Notes under the pieces: model-generated | What the model was told of the DNA's origin: nothing | Seen by the model: only the letters and a program-made list of their open reading frames with translations | Database searches by the model: none | Program-made: the position numbers and the translations under genes | From: Bacteriovoracaceae bacterium | Lineage (GTDB): Bacteria > Bdellovibrionota > Bacteriovoracia > Bacteriovoracales > Bacteriovoracaceae | Direction: 5' to 3' | Assembly (NCBI GenBank): GCA_023151145.1 | Contig: JAKLJM010000001.1 | Coordinates: 1 to 35,154, forward strand | DNA: 35,154 nucleotides | Shown: one piece after another, positions 23,359 through 32,896 of the stretch | Layout: each line of letters begins with the position of its first letter | Position numbering within the stretch: position 1 is the stretch's first letter

Positions 23359-24741
23359 TTAGACTAATTTTCCAACTAAATCATAATCAAGTACTTCGGT
23401 GATCTCGACTTCTACGAGATCACCGATTTTCACATCGCGATCTGATAAGTCATTAATAATAACTTTTCCATCGATATCTGGAGCTTGGCCTTCATGACGA
23501 CCTTGAATAAGAAGTTCAGTTTCTTCATGTTCGCCTTCAATGAGGACTTTAATTTTTTTACCCAGAAATTCAGAATTCAATTCACGAACGATTTCTTTTT
23601 GTGTTTCAAAAAGAATATCAAATCTTTCATCAATGACATCTTGAGGAACTTTTGGTTGTAACTTAAAAGCTGGAGTTCCTTCTTCATCTGAATAACGGAA
23701 AATTCCCAGGTGGTTAAATTTAGCTTTTTTGATTCCTTCTAATAACAACTCGAAATCTTCTTCAGTCTCGCCAGGAAAACCAACGATAATAGAAGTTCTT
23801 AGTACAATTCCTGGAATTCTTTCACGAAGCTTTGAAATTCTTTCGTGAATTTTTTCACCAGTAATTTTTCTATTCATTCTCTTTAAGACTGCGTCTGAAA
23901 AATGCTGAACTGGCATATCAAGATATTTACAAACCTTATCCGATGTTGCCATTTTTTCAATAACTTCATCAGTAAGTTCATCTGGGTAGAAATAAAATAA
24001 TCTTACCCAATCTACACCTGATACCGTCTCTAGACCTGTTAACAATTGAAATAAATTATTATTCTCATCAAGATCGACTCCGTAATCAGATAAATCTTGA
24101 GAAATGAGGTTGAGCTCTCGTACCCCTGTAGAAGCTAAATTCTCAGCTTCTTTTACTAAAGACTCAACCGTGCGCGAACGTAGTTTTCCTCTAAGTTTTG
24201 GAATAATACAAAATGTACAATTACGATTACATCCCTCAGAAATTTTTAACCATGCTGTATAAAATGGAGATGTATTTAAACGTGGATCGTATTCTGTATG
24301 TATGAATTTTGGAATTTCGACAAATGATTTTTTCTCAAGTGTTCTATCTTCAAAAGCTTTTAAAAGCATTGTGATTTTATTGTATTCTCCAGTTCCGATA
24401 ATTAAATCAACTTCTGGAAGCTCTTCTTCTAATTGTTGGCTATATCGCTGGGCCATACAACCTGAAACAACAAGGGCCTTACAATTACCAACATCGGGAT
24501 TTTTAAAATCAGCTAGATCTAAAATTGTTTCAACTGACTCTCTTTTAGATGCATCGATAAATGAACAAGTATTAACAACAATGACCTCGGCTTCATTCGC
24601 TTCAGGTGTGACAACAAAACCGTCTAATCCCATATATCCAAGCATAACTTGTGAGTCGACAAGGTTTTTTGAACACCCTAATGAAGTAAAGAAAACCGTC
24701 TTTGCATTAAAAAACTTATTTGAATCTGTTTGCATATTCAT
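23359..24741 (-). CDS. rimO: Ribosomal protein S12 methylthiotransferase RimO
   Basis: 460 residues. The N-terminal UPF0004 domain carries C23 (SLGCSKNLVDS, the RimO-specific form), C59 (VNTCSF) and C95 (SGCMAQ) for the first 4Fe-4S cluster. The radical-SAM domain has C171-x3-C175-x2-C178 (CNRNCTFC). A TRAM domain closes the protein. RimO adds a methylthio group to Asp88-type aspartate in ribosomal protein S12. Start ATG at 24741; a second ATG two codons later is an alternative, with only a weak ribosome site (GGGA). A six-codon frame (MILIGT, stop overlapping the start as ATGA) precedes it and may couple translation. Confidence 0.95.
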   Translation of the reverse strand: MNMQTDSNKFFNAKTVFFTSLGCSKNLVDSQVMLGYMGLDGFVVTPEANEAEVIVVNTCSFIDASKRESVETILDLADFKNPDVGNCKALVVSGCMAQRYSQQLEEELPEVDLIIGTGEYNKITMLLKAFEDRTLEKKSFVEIPKFIHTEYDPRLNTSPFYTAWLKISEGCNRNCTFCIIPKLRGKLRSRTVESLVKEAENLASTGVRELNLISQDLSDYGVDLDENNNLFQLLTGLETVSGVDWVRLFYFYPDELTDEVIEKMATSDKVCKYLDMPVQHFSDAVLKRMNRKITGEKIHERISKLRERIPGIVLRTSIIVGFPGETEEDFELLLEGIKKAKFNHLGIFRYSDEEGTPAFKLQPKVPQDVIDERFDILFETQKEIVRELNSEFLGKKIKVLIEGEHEETELLIQGRHEGQAPDIDGKVIINDLSDRDVKIGDLVEVEITEVLDYDLVGKLV

Positions 24742-24774
24742 GTCCCAATGAGAATCATTTTAATTTAGCTCCCT

Positions 24775-24803
24775 TTAATATGCTAAATCTTTAAAATTAG
24801 CAA
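24775..24803 (-). promoter_or_regulatory. Candidate promoter for rimO
   Basis: Minus-strand TTGCTA, 17-nt spacer, TATTAA; both boxes match at four of six positions. It lies in the 174-nt gap divergent from the lytic transglycosylase gene, which otherwise holds only AT-rich sequence. Confidence 0.3.
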
Positions 24804-24915
24804 AACATTGCAGCAAAATATGAAGAAATTACTCATTCCCCCTGTGTACAGCTTAATTTTTTTATGTTTTAAGAACCTTTCTAGCGTTTTTATTGGAAAT
24901 TTTAAGGGGTTATAA

Positions 24916-27018
24916 ATGTCTGTTCTTGTTCAGATTTTTGCCATATTAGTTCTTTTTTCGAGTTGTGCCCACAAGCCCATTCAATATTTAAAAGCTCCGC
25001 AATTAAGTCTTAGTGCTGCCAATTTTCAGGAGCTACCTTTAGAGACTGCTATCATTGTCAAATCCTATATGGATGCAAAAGAAGCAATGGAAAAAGGCGA
25101 TACGAACAAAGCTTGTTTACTTTTTACTGATCTTTCCAAGCTAGAAAAGCTGTCGGTTAACTTTTTGGCCCTCATACATCGCTTAGAAACCTGTGCTTTT
25201 ACGCCAAATGAACTCGAGGACATTTGGGATGATGTAAGTGATGATCAACTCATTCCTCAGTGGGCGAAAGAAAAATATCTACAAATTTCTTTAACATTAG
25301 CAGAAAAACATAATTTGAGTGAGTACGTTCATCAATTTCTCTTTCAATTAGTCGCCTTCAAAGCGATCCCGGCAGAGAAAGAAGCCTACCTCCTAAAAGC
25401 TATTGATGTGGCGAAGTTAGATTCTGATGACGATGCTGTTGATCTGTATACTGACAAATTAAAAACTGTCTCTCCTCGCTTTAACGAAGACATTACTGAC
25501 CAAAACATCTTTTTAGTGGCAAAGGATTTTGAAAAAGTACGTCAATTCACAAGAGCTCGTGAACTTTATTTAGAAATAATAAATGGTCAATATCCGCTAG
25601 ATTTAAAAGTAAAAACTTATAATGCTTATCGCACAAGTTTTAAAGTTGAACGCGATTTAAAAACGTTTAATCTTAAAACGGCCGAAATGGTATCGTTTCT
25701 TAAATCAGAACTAGATCTAGATCCAGCCAATACAGATAAACAGAACTATTACATTGAAGCAAAAATAAATTTGGCGCGTGCACACTGGACTGCTCATGAA
25801 AATGAAATCGCCAAAAGTTTGATAACTGAAGCTTTTAATGAAGCCATTGGTTCTGCTAACTTAAAGGCTCAAGCGAAATGGGTTTATGGCTCAATTCTTC
25901 TTGAAGAAAAAGACCTAGAGCAAAGTATTCAATTTTTCTTAGATGCCCTCAAAGAAAAACCCACAGACAATGCCTTAATTGAAAATCTTCAATGGAGTAC
26001 TGTTTGGTTATCTTATCTATCTAAAAAAGATACTGAAGCTCAAAAATACGCCACTCTCTATATAAAGTTATCCGGTAATCCAAATTTTGTTCAACGTCTA
26101 CAATACTGGTTAGCAAAATCACTTCAACGTACCAAGAAACAAAATGAAGCTAATGATTTATTTACTACTGTATTAAACAATGATCCATTTAGTTATTATG
26201 GCCTCTTAGCAAGTGCTGAACTTAAATTAAAACTAAAACCTCTTGCAACAACGACTCCGGTCCCTGCGACATCGAATGATGATATTTTAGATTGGTTAAT
26301 TGTACTCAAAGAATTTGAATACGCTCGTAATTATCAAAAGACTATCGATGCTCGTTATAAAACTATTGATGAAAGAAAATTTGCGATGTCTCTTTATTCT
26401 CTCACATCTTGGTATGAAGGAGCTATGAGACAAATTTTTAATTTTCCAGCAAAACTTAGACCAGAACTAACAGAACAGTATCACCACCTCATTTATCCTA
26501 CGGCATTTAATCATGAAGTTTCAAAATACAGCGCTCTAAGAGATCTCCCTCCTTCGTTGGTCTTTGGAATTATTCGTCAGGAATCAGCCTTTAATCCGAA
26601 TGTACGCTCATGGGCCGATGCCTTTGGTCTTATGCAAATGATTCCAGAAGCGGCGATTAAGCTTTCAGAAAAATATAGCATCCCTTATCAAAGCTATAAT
26701 GACCTTTATGTTCCAGATACCAACGTCGCCTTTGGAACAGCCCTGGTCTCTGAACTCGCCGATAAATATCAACGTCGATTTATTCCCATGGTAGCTTCGT
26801 ATAATGCCAGCGAGGATGCTGTTCAAACATGGCTACGAGATCGTTATAATGGGAATTACCTAGAGTTTATTGAACTTGTTCCTTATGAAGAAACGAGAAA
26901 TTATCTAAAATTGGTTTTCAGAAATATGATGGTCTATGAAAGAGCACTTAAAAAAACTGATCTCAAGGTAGATCTACAATTTTTTGATCATGCCCTTCCT
27001 ATTACTCAGAAACCTTAG
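24916..27018 (+). CDS. slt: Slt-type soluble lytic transglycosylase (lipoprotein)
   Basis: 700 residues. A signal peptide ends in the lipobox FSSC (C17), so the protein is lipid-anchored, unlike E. coli Slt70. A long helical/TPR-like ring (about 30-520) leads to the catalytic SLT domain: SLVFGIIRQESAFNP with catalytic E556, AFGLMQMIP, VASYNAS and a closing NYLKLVFRNMMVYE. It cleaves the MurNAc-GlcNAc bond to leave 1,6-anhydroMurNAc in peptidoglycan. AAGGGGTTATAA precedes the ATG. In a predator this enzyme could act on prey or own cell wall; that is inference. Its 3' end overlaps the convergent lolA-like gene by 17 nt. Confidence 0.93.
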   Translation: MSVLVQIFAILVLFSSCAHKPIQYLKAPQLSLSAANFQELPLETAIIVKSYMDAKEAMEKGDTNKACLLFTDLSKLEKLSVNFLALIHRLETCAFTPNELEDIWDDVSDDQLIPQWAKEKYLQISLTLAEKHNLSEYVHQFLFQLVAFKAIPAEKEAYLLKAIDVAKLDSDDDAVDLYTDKLKTVSPRFNEDITDQNIFLVAKDFEKVRQFTRARELYLEIINGQYPLDLKVKTYNAYRTSFKVERDLKTFNLKTAEMVSFLKSELDLDPANTDKQNYYIEAKINLARAHWTAHENEIAKSLITEAFNEAIGSANLKAQAKWVYGSILLEEKDLEQSIQFFLDALKEKPTDNALIENLQWSTVWLSYLSKKDTEAQKYATLYIKLSGNPNFVQRLQYWLAKSLQRTKKQNEANDLFTTVLNNDPFSYYGLLASAELKLKLKPLATTTPVPATSNDDILDWLIVLKEFEYARNYQKTIDARYKTIDERKFAMSLYSLTSWYEGAMRQIFNFPAKLRPELTEQYHHLIYPTAFNHEVSKYSALRDLPPSLVFGIIRQESAFNPNVRSWADAFGLMQMIPEAAIKLSEKYSIPYQSYNDLYVPDTNVAFGTALVSELADKYQRRFIPMVASYNASEDAVQTWLRDRYNGNYLEFIELVPYEETRNYLKLVFRNMMVYERALKKTDLKVDLQFFDHALPITQKP

Positions 27019-27616
27019 TATTTGGTGGAATAATAAAATCAAAAGTCTTTAAATCTGTTGTGGCACTTTGAATTGATTGAATCTCAAAGTTGCCACTTTC
27101 AGCTTCTAAATAATTTAATTTCATCTTTTTTAGTTTCATCAGATTAAAACTATTATCCGAAAACTCAAGTTCTGCTGACTTCATCTTCATTTGTTGAGAA
27201 AATTTTGCAGAAAATAATAGTTCTATTTTCGTGCCATTTTTCACCGTTCTAAAGTGATCGTTGTCCGCAAATCCACTTTGTAAAATATCAAAAAAATTGG
27301 CCAATAAATTCAGGTTATCTCCCCCTTGATTCACCACCACTTCCCCAGGCTCACCTTCAATAAAAGGAGCGCGGTAATACCAACTTTTTTTCCCGTTACT
27401 GACAAAGACAATTTGGTCAGGTTTAGATACTTCTATTCGAATTTTTTTAGGGAATGCATAAACTAAAAAACCATCAGAAGACTTTACATTATTGCTAATT
27501 TTACTTTTATATTTCTGCTGAAATTGAATTTTAAATTGTTTAGGAATTTCTGCCGCTTGAAGCGTGAAAGAAACTAGTAATGTAATCGCGAAAAGAATTT
27601 TTTTCATTTTTGACAT
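27002..27616 (-). CDS. lolA: LolA-like periplasmic lipoprotein carrier
   Basis: 204 residues with signal peptide MSKMKKILFAITLLVSFTLQA (cut after A). The mature protein has alternating strands with FLVYAFPKKIRIEVSKPDQI.. and VSNGKKSWYYRAPF, the LolA pattern of a hydrophobic half-barrel, and ends in FDFIIPPNTKV like LolA (F-x-F-x-x-P-x-G/N-x-x-V). LolA carries lipoproteins from LolCDE to LolB at the outer membrane. AAGGCATGG precedes the ATG. It is directly downstream of smc, past the smc terminator. Confidence 0.85.
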   Translation of the reverse strand: MSKMKKILFAITLLVSFTLQAAEIPKQFKIQFQQKYKSKISNNVKSSDGFLVYAFPKKIRIEVSKPDQIVFVSNGKKSWYYRAPFIEGEPGEVVVNQGGDNLNLLANFFDILQSGFADNDHFRTVKNGTKIELLFSAKFSQQMKMKSAELEFSDNSFNLMKLKKMKLNYLEAESGNFEIQSIQSATTDLKTFDFIIPPNTKVSE

Positions 27617-27633
27617 CCATGCCTTGTGAAAAA

Positions 27634-27655
27634 AAAGGGGGCCGAAGCCCCCTTT
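27634..27655 (-). terminator. Strong terminator after smc
   Basis: Stem AAAGGGGGC/GCCCCCTTT of 9 bp with a TTCG tetraloop on the minus strand, followed by T8. It begins 6 nt past the smc stop and ends about 18 nt before the lolA-like start, so lolA needs its own promoter or readthrough. Confidence 0.92.
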
Positions 27656-27660
27656 GAAAA

Positions 27661-30600
27661 TTAATGTAATTGAACTGATACAGCTTTTGAAACACCTGGC
27701 TCTTGCATCGTAACACCGTAAAGTGTGTCGTTTAGCTCCATGGTCTTCTTATTGTGAGTAATTAAGATAAACTGAGAATCTTCCGACATCTCTCTTAATA
27801 ATTCATTAAAACGACCAACGTTCGCATCATCTAATGGAGCATCAACCTCATCTAGAAGACAGAACGGTGCTGGTTTAACAAGGAAGATAGAGAAAATTAA
27901 ACTTACGGCCGTCATGGCTTTTTCACCACCTGACATTAAGTTAATATTCTGCATTTTCTTTCCTGGAGGTTGAGCAACAATCTCAATTCCACATTCAGCA
28001 TCATTTAAATCACCAACCAGTTTCAATTCAGCAGATCCACCACCAAAGATGATTGGGAATACTTTCGAGAATCTGGTATTAACTTCATCATAAGCTGCTT
28101 GGAAGCGAATCTTTGATTTTTCATCAATATGTTGAATAGCTTTTTGTAGATCTTCGAGTGATAGACGAAGCTCTTCTTCTTGTACTTTTAAGAAGTCGGC
28201 ACGATGTTTTTGTCTATCGTAATCTTCAATTGCTTGCCAGTTAATATCTCCAAGACGACTAAATTCGAGACGATAATTTTTTAACTTAGCATCGCACTCT
28301 TTTAAGTCTTGACCATATCGACGAACAAATTCGTAACTTTGTTTATCAATTTCCTGTGGACCATTTTCAGTTTCCATCCAGTACATTGAGTTAACGTCTT
28401 TTAAGTCTTGGTAGTTTTCTGGTGAAAACTCTAAGAATTTACCGAGAACTTGTCTTAAATCGATTTGATATTTTTCAAAAATATTTCTAACAACTTGTTC
28501 TTCTTCGATAAGATACTGTGAATTTTTCACTTCAGCTTCAGTAATCTCTCTTTGATTCTTATTAATTTTAGATGTTAATTCCTTCACTTCGTCTTCACGT
28601 TCTTTCATAGAATGAAGTAATTGTCCGAGACTATCTTTTAAGAGATTTAAAACATCTTCTTTATCTGAAAGTTCTTGAGCGACATCGTGATTTGAAGTTT
28701 CAAGATTTGAATGTTCTTCAATAATTTGATCAATTTCGGTGTTGTATTGATCAACAAGTTGAGTCGTATTCTCTAATCTCAAATTCATCTTTTCTAGTTG
28801 AGCTTCAATGTCTTCGATTTGATTAGTTAAACCTTTAACAGTTGCTTCGTAAGATTTCGCTTCAACTTGTTTTGTTAACAAGAACTCTTTTTCTTCATCA
28901 TATTGAGATTTTTGAATTTCAACTTGATCTTTAAGTTCTTCGAAACGCTCTAACGAATCAGCTAAATTATTTTGTAGTTCAACTTTTTTCTTATTTAGTT
29001 TTTCATCATTTTCAATCAACTCTAAGCGAGATTTTGAAATTTCATTTTTTCTGTTCTTTAAAATATCTAAACGAGCAAACCCTGTCTCAAAGCTTGAAAG
29101 CTTTGCATCTAGGGCCGATTTTTTTGAAGCATGATTAGCTTTTGCATCTCCTGCTTTATTTCTCAAATCATCGTGTGCAATACGTTTAGCGTCTAGTTCA
29201 TCTTTTAGTAATTGAAACTGCTCTTCTTTATTAGCAAATACTGTTTGAAGCTCTGCTAACTTATGAGTCAATTCATCAATTTGATTATTCCTGGCAACGA
29301 TTCCGCCTAATGAGTCATTGGCCGTATTAACGTCTACGATTGAAACGAGTTTGGCACCGCCAATATTCTGTACTTTAACAGTACCATTTTTAGCTGCGAC
29401 AGCTTTAAAACGAATATCAGTAGAAAGAGCTTCGGCTGCTTCAATTGTTAATTCATTGGCGATGAAATAGCCTTCAAAAAATGGTGCAAAATAAGACTTA
29501 TCAGTATCCTTTAGATCTAGTACATCATTTAAAGCAATGAGTTCAGTACCTAGAGAAATATTTAATCGCTCAATTGTTTCTTGGCTAATTTTATCAAATT
29601 GAGAAATTTTTAAAAACTCTAAAGATTTCTCGTTAGATTTTAACCAAGCAAATACATCTTTATCATCACCCTTTGTGGCAACGATCGTTTCAGTGAATTC
29701 CTTCAATAACATTTGAACAGCTTTGGTGTTTTCTTCAGAACACTGTAGCAACGTTCCTAATAAGCCAAAACTATCGCTATTATCTTTTAAAAACTCTGCA
29801 ACACCCTCTTGTTTTCCTGCAAGAGACTTGTTGATTTCCACAAGAGAATTTAAACGTGAGTCGGTTTGAATTAAACTCTTAGATAAATCCTTTAGCTCAT
29901 TTTCATTATTTCTCACTACTGTTGAAAGCTCATCAATTTTCATTTTTAAATCAGCTTCTTCTGTTTTTAATTCACTCGCCAATTTATCCGCAGCGTGCAC
30001 AGCTTCGCGCTCATCGTTGATCTGAGTCGATACACCTGAATACTGGGCTTCAAGAGCTTCAATTTCTTTTGTTAAATCAGAAAGAGTCGCTGCATATTCT
30101 TCTAATCGAGAAGTATTTCTATAAAAGTCTTGATCGATTTTGTTTAAAGCTTCTTTATCTGCATCGATTTGGTCTTTTAAGTCATTGAAGCTTTGATTTT
30201 TTAGTTCTAATTCTTCTTTTAAAACTTCAACCTTTTCTTCTAAAGCTGAAAAATCATGTTCTTCCTGACCTTTTTTAATCCAATCATCTAATTGGTCTTT
30301 AAGCTCAGAAAGTTTTAAGTTTCTATTTTCTAATTCAAACTCGATTTCCGCTTTTTCTTTTTCACGTGTTTCAATTAATTTTTCTTTTTCAACACGATTC
30401 TTTTTTAATGAATTTAAACGTTCTTCACTCGCTGCAAGAACTCGTGAGATGTCGTTATATTCTTTTTGAAGCTCCTCAATTTTTGAAGTCTCTTCATCTT
30501 TTCTAAAACGTTCTTCTTCAAGATCAATTTCAAGAGTGTTTTTACGCAAGCTCCATTGTTCAATTTCTTGAGCTTTAAAAATCAAAGTAGAGTTTGATTC

Positions 30601-31344
30601 TTTGAAGTTCTTCAATAACTCAAATTCTTTGTGTGAGTTTACAATGAGATCGTATCTTTTTACTTTTTCTTTTAATTCTTTAGCGCGTTCAGCTTTTTCC
30701 GCTTGGCGCTCGAGAGCTTTTAAGTTTTTTTCAATTTCTTGTTGTAGATCTTTTAAGCGCGCTAAGTTTTGTTCAGTGGCTTCAATCTTTTTAAGAGATT
30801 CTTTTTTTCTTACTTTAAATTTTGTGATCCCTGCCACTTCTTCAATCATCACTCGACGTTCATCTGGTTTTTGATTTACTAAACGATGAATTTCACCTTG
30901 GGCGATAATAGAATAAGACTTTGCCCCAGCACCTGTATCCATGAAAACTTCTTGAATATCTCTTAAGCGGCACGGGATATCGTTTATGCGATATTCTGTT
31001 TCGCCATTGCGATAAAGTTTTCTGGTTAATTGAATTTCAGTCGGTGACGAAACTTGCTGACCAATATGAATATGTTTTCCACCATCGTTTTCTAAAACGA
31101 GTGAAACCTCGGCAAAGGCACCTGGAGAATACTTAGCTGAACCTGAGAAAATTACATCTTTCATCGAGGCACCACGCAAGTGCTTCGCAGACTGCTCTCC
31201 CATAACCCAAAACAATGCATCTACTACGTTTGATTTACCACAACCATTTGGACCTACAATCCCCGTGATTCCTTCATCAAAATGAATGGTCGTTCTGTCT
31301 TTAAAAGATTTAAATCCATGAAGAATGAGTCGTTTTAACTTCAC
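27661..31344 (-). CDS. smc: Chromosome segregation protein SMC
   Basis: 1227 residues. Walker A GPNGCGKS at 31-38, QSAKHLRG and a long coiled coil about 170-500, hinge about 515-650, return coiled coil about 680-1020, then the C-terminal head with MSGGEKAM (from 1137) and Walker B CLLDEVDAPLDD (catalytic E1166). It is the ATPase that condenses DNA by loop extrusion with ScpA and ScpB, neither of which is in this window. GTG start at 31344 with GAGAGGACATACGC upstream; no ATG start is available in frame. It ends at a strong terminator. Confidence 0.97.
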   Translation of the reverse strand: MKLKRLILHGFKSFKDRTTIHFDEGITGIVGPNGCGKSNVVDALFWVMGEQSAKHLRGASMKDVIFSGSAKYSPGAFAEVSLVLENDGGKHIHIGQQVSSPTEIQLTRKLYRNGETEYRINDIPCRLRDIQEVFMDTGAGAKSYSIIAQGEIHRLVNQKPDERRVMIEEVAGITKFKVRKKESLKKIEATEQNLARLKDLQQEIEKNLKALERQAEKAERAKELKEKVKRYDLIVNSHKEFELLKNFKESNSTLIFKAQEIEQWSLRKNTLEIDLEEERFRKDEETSKIEELQKEYNDISRVLAASEERLNSLKKNRVEKEKLIETREKEKAEIEFELENRNLKLSELKDQLDDWIKKGQEEHDFSALEEKVEVLKEELELKNQSFNDLKDQIDADKEALNKIDQDFYRNTSRLEEYAATLSDLTKEIEALEAQYSGVSTQINDEREAVHAADKLASELKTEEADLKMKIDELSTVVRNNENELKDLSKSLIQTDSRLNSLVEINKSLAGKQEGVAEFLKDNSDSFGLLGTLLQCSEENTKAVQMLLKEFTETIVATKGDDKDVFAWLKSNEKSLEFLKISQFDKISQETIERLNISLGTELIALNDVLDLKDTDKSYFAPFFEGYFIANELTIEAAEALSTDIRFKAVAAKNGTVKVQNIGGAKLVSIVDVNTANDSLGGIVARNNQIDELTHKLAELQTVFANKEEQFQLLKDELDAKRIAHDDLRNKAGDAKANHASKKSALDAKLSSFETGFARLDILKNRKNEISKSRLELIENDEKLNKKKVELQNNLADSLERFEELKDQVEIQKSQYDEEKEFLLTKQVEAKSYEATVKGLTNQIEDIEAQLEKMNLRLENTTQLVDQYNTEIDQIIEEHSNLETSNHDVAQELSDKEDVLNLLKDSLGQLLHSMKEREDEVKELTSKINKNQREITEAEVKNSQYLIEEEQVVRNIFEKYQIDLRQVLGKFLEFSPENYQDLKDVNSMYWMETENGPQEIDKQSYEFVRRYGQDLKECDAKLKNYRLEFSRLGDINWQAIEDYDRQKHRADFLKVQEEELRLSLEDLQKAIQHIDEKSKIRFQAAYDEVNTRFSKVFPIIFGGGSAELKLVGDLNDAECGIEIVAQPPGKKMQNINLMSGGEKAMTAVSLIFSIFLVKPAPFCLLDEVDAPLDDANVGRFNELLREMSEDSQFILITHNKKTMELNDTLYGVTMQEPGVSKAVSVQLH

Positions 31345-31437
31345 GCGTATGTCCTCTCAAATAAATTCAATTGCCATTTTCCCGCCGATCCTCATTGGGA
31401 AAACTCGTGTGTGTATAAGCTCATAAATGTTTCATAG

Positions 31438-31479
31438 TTAAGACAATTAGTACAATAAAAAGTAGCTTTTTAAGACAAT
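31438..31479 (-). repeat. Direct repeat upstream of smc
   Basis: TTAAGACAAT occurs at 31438-31447 and again at 31470-31479, 32 bp apart (about three helical turns). On the minus strand each copy reads ATTGTCTTAA. The pair lies in the 187-nt gap between the alpha/beta hydrolase stop and the smc start, where the smc promoter should be. The gap also holds a short AAAAAG/CTTTTT hairpin (31458-31472). Confidence 0.5.
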
Positions 31480-31531
31480 GTAAGAACTGAAATATGTCTT
31501 TGATTTCGGAGGGTTGTGAATTAAGTTAGGG

Positions 31532-32896
31532 TCATTTTAAAAGGGTCAAATCCAGATGAGTCGTGCGCCCTTTTTTTACAGGTATTTGCACTCTCTTTTC
31601 TCTATAGCCAGGTAGGGTTATGCGCATTTCAACCAAGCCTTCTTGAGAGTCGACTTGTTTAATAAATCCAGTATGATAGAGACGATATTCACCATTGGAA
31701 TCCCAACGGCGCACACGTTTATACAACTCTCCCGGCTTTCCAATTTTCGTAGTGGCCAAGAGTGGTTTTAATTTAATTTTTAATTTCTTTTGTTCATTCT
31801 CACTTAGTAACTTTCCCTTAAAGCGCAGGCGCAAATCAAAAGCAAAAGAAGTGAAGTCTGTTCTTGGCTCTTTACTTTTTCGCAGCCCAAATAAAGTTTC
31901 GACGACGGGAACGAGTGCTGGATGTGGACAATAGGTGTACTTGTAACCAAGGCACTTTTGTGGAAAATAAGCAATGCCATGGACCTTTACGCTTTCTTTG
32001 ATGATGGCCGTGTGAAATGCACTCACTGGATAAAAATTATCTTCTCTGGTAAAAGCTGTTTCAAAAAAATCTTCTGGATAAATCATTGCTTTATTTTTAT
32101 GGTCAGCATTTTCAACGTAATAGGAAAAATCTAATTGTGTCGAAGGAAGAGGGACCGCTGTATCGTCTTCAAATTGATTTTTCCCAGTGACAAATGGTCG
32201 CAACCATTTCAGAGCTTCTGGCATACCAGCCACATGAACAAAATGAATTTGTTCTTGGAGCTTTGCCATAAGGACTTGGGCATAAGGCTCTAGCAAAAGA
32301 GCTCTAAGTTCATCAACGGCGGGACTTGTTACTTGTAAATCATCTAATTGTGTATTTCCAAAAAAGTTCAAAATATCTAGTCCCAACATTCTTGCTAATG
32401 CTTTTACTTTTGAGCCAGCAATAGCAATTTTTGATCCCCAAAACGGAGTTCCAAGTGTGACCATCGAAAAATAATTATTTAAATATTCAGGATGATAACG
32501 AACGTCTTGCATGGCTGATCGTAGAAGCATTCTAGTAGCAATTAAGCCACCTTGCGAGTGAACCACAAATGAAATTTTATCTTCATTTCTAATCCCTCCA
32601 TTTGCACGTATTTTCTCATCAACAAAGCTTGATAAAAGCAGCGCAATTTTATTAACATCGATTTGATTATCACCAGTATTATATTTAAATTTTTCAACGA
32701 CTAATGTTTCATTAATATTTAAATAACTTTTTTGATCTTCTAAAATTTCTTTTAAGCTTCCAAAGTTTTCAGGTTTACCGGCTATACCATGAACTAAAAA
32801 TATAAAATGTTTGTGCTCACGAGCTGCAAAGCTAGTCTCAAACGTAACAACAAAAATGAATAAGATGAAATAAAGATATTTCAACTTATTTTCCAA
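31532..32896 (-). CDS. Secreted alpha/beta hydrolase (lipase-like)
   Basis: 454 residues with signal peptide MENKLKYLYFILFIFVVTFE.. (cut near residue 24). Oxyanion HGIAG at 36-40; nucleophile S114 in VVHSQGG; TLGTPFWGS; catalytic acid D244 or D245 (FEDDTAVPLPS) and histidine H295 (AFHTAII), giving a full triad. The C-terminal ~70 residues read as a beta-sandwich (GYREKRVQIPVKKGRTTHL), like a carboxypeptidase-regulatory-type accessory domain. The substrate is not known: lipid, glycolipid or GPI-like ester are options. It begins 11 nt inside the L,D-transpeptidase gene, so the two are translated together. Confidence 0.85.
   Translation of the reverse strand: MENKLKYLYFILFIFVVTFETSFAAREHKHFIFLVHGIAGKPENFGSLKEILEDQKSYLNINETLVVEKFKYNTGDNQIDVNKIALLLSSFVDEKIRANGGIRNEDKISFVVHSQGGLIATRMLLRSAMQDVRYHPEYLNNYFSMVTLGTPFWGSKIAIAGSKVKALARMLGLDILNFFGNTQLDDLQVTSPAVDELRALLLEPYAQVLMAKLQEQIHFVHVAGMPEALKWLRPFVTGKNQFEDDTAVPLPSTQLDFSYYVENADHKNKAMIYPEDFFETAFTREDNFYPVSAFHTAIIKESVKVHGIAYFPQKCLGYKYTYCPHPALVPVVETLFGLRKSKEPRTDFTSFAFDLRLRFKGKLLSENEQKKLKIKLKPLLATTKIGKPGELYKRVRRWDSNGEYRLYHTGFIKQVDSQEGLVEMRITLPGYREKRVQIPVKKGRTTHLDLTLLK

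Noticed and set aside
30602..30874. Plus-strand open frames antisense to smc, rny, rimO and others
   Set aside because: Their codon patterns mirror the strongly conserved genes on the other strand; no ribosome site or recognisable domain.
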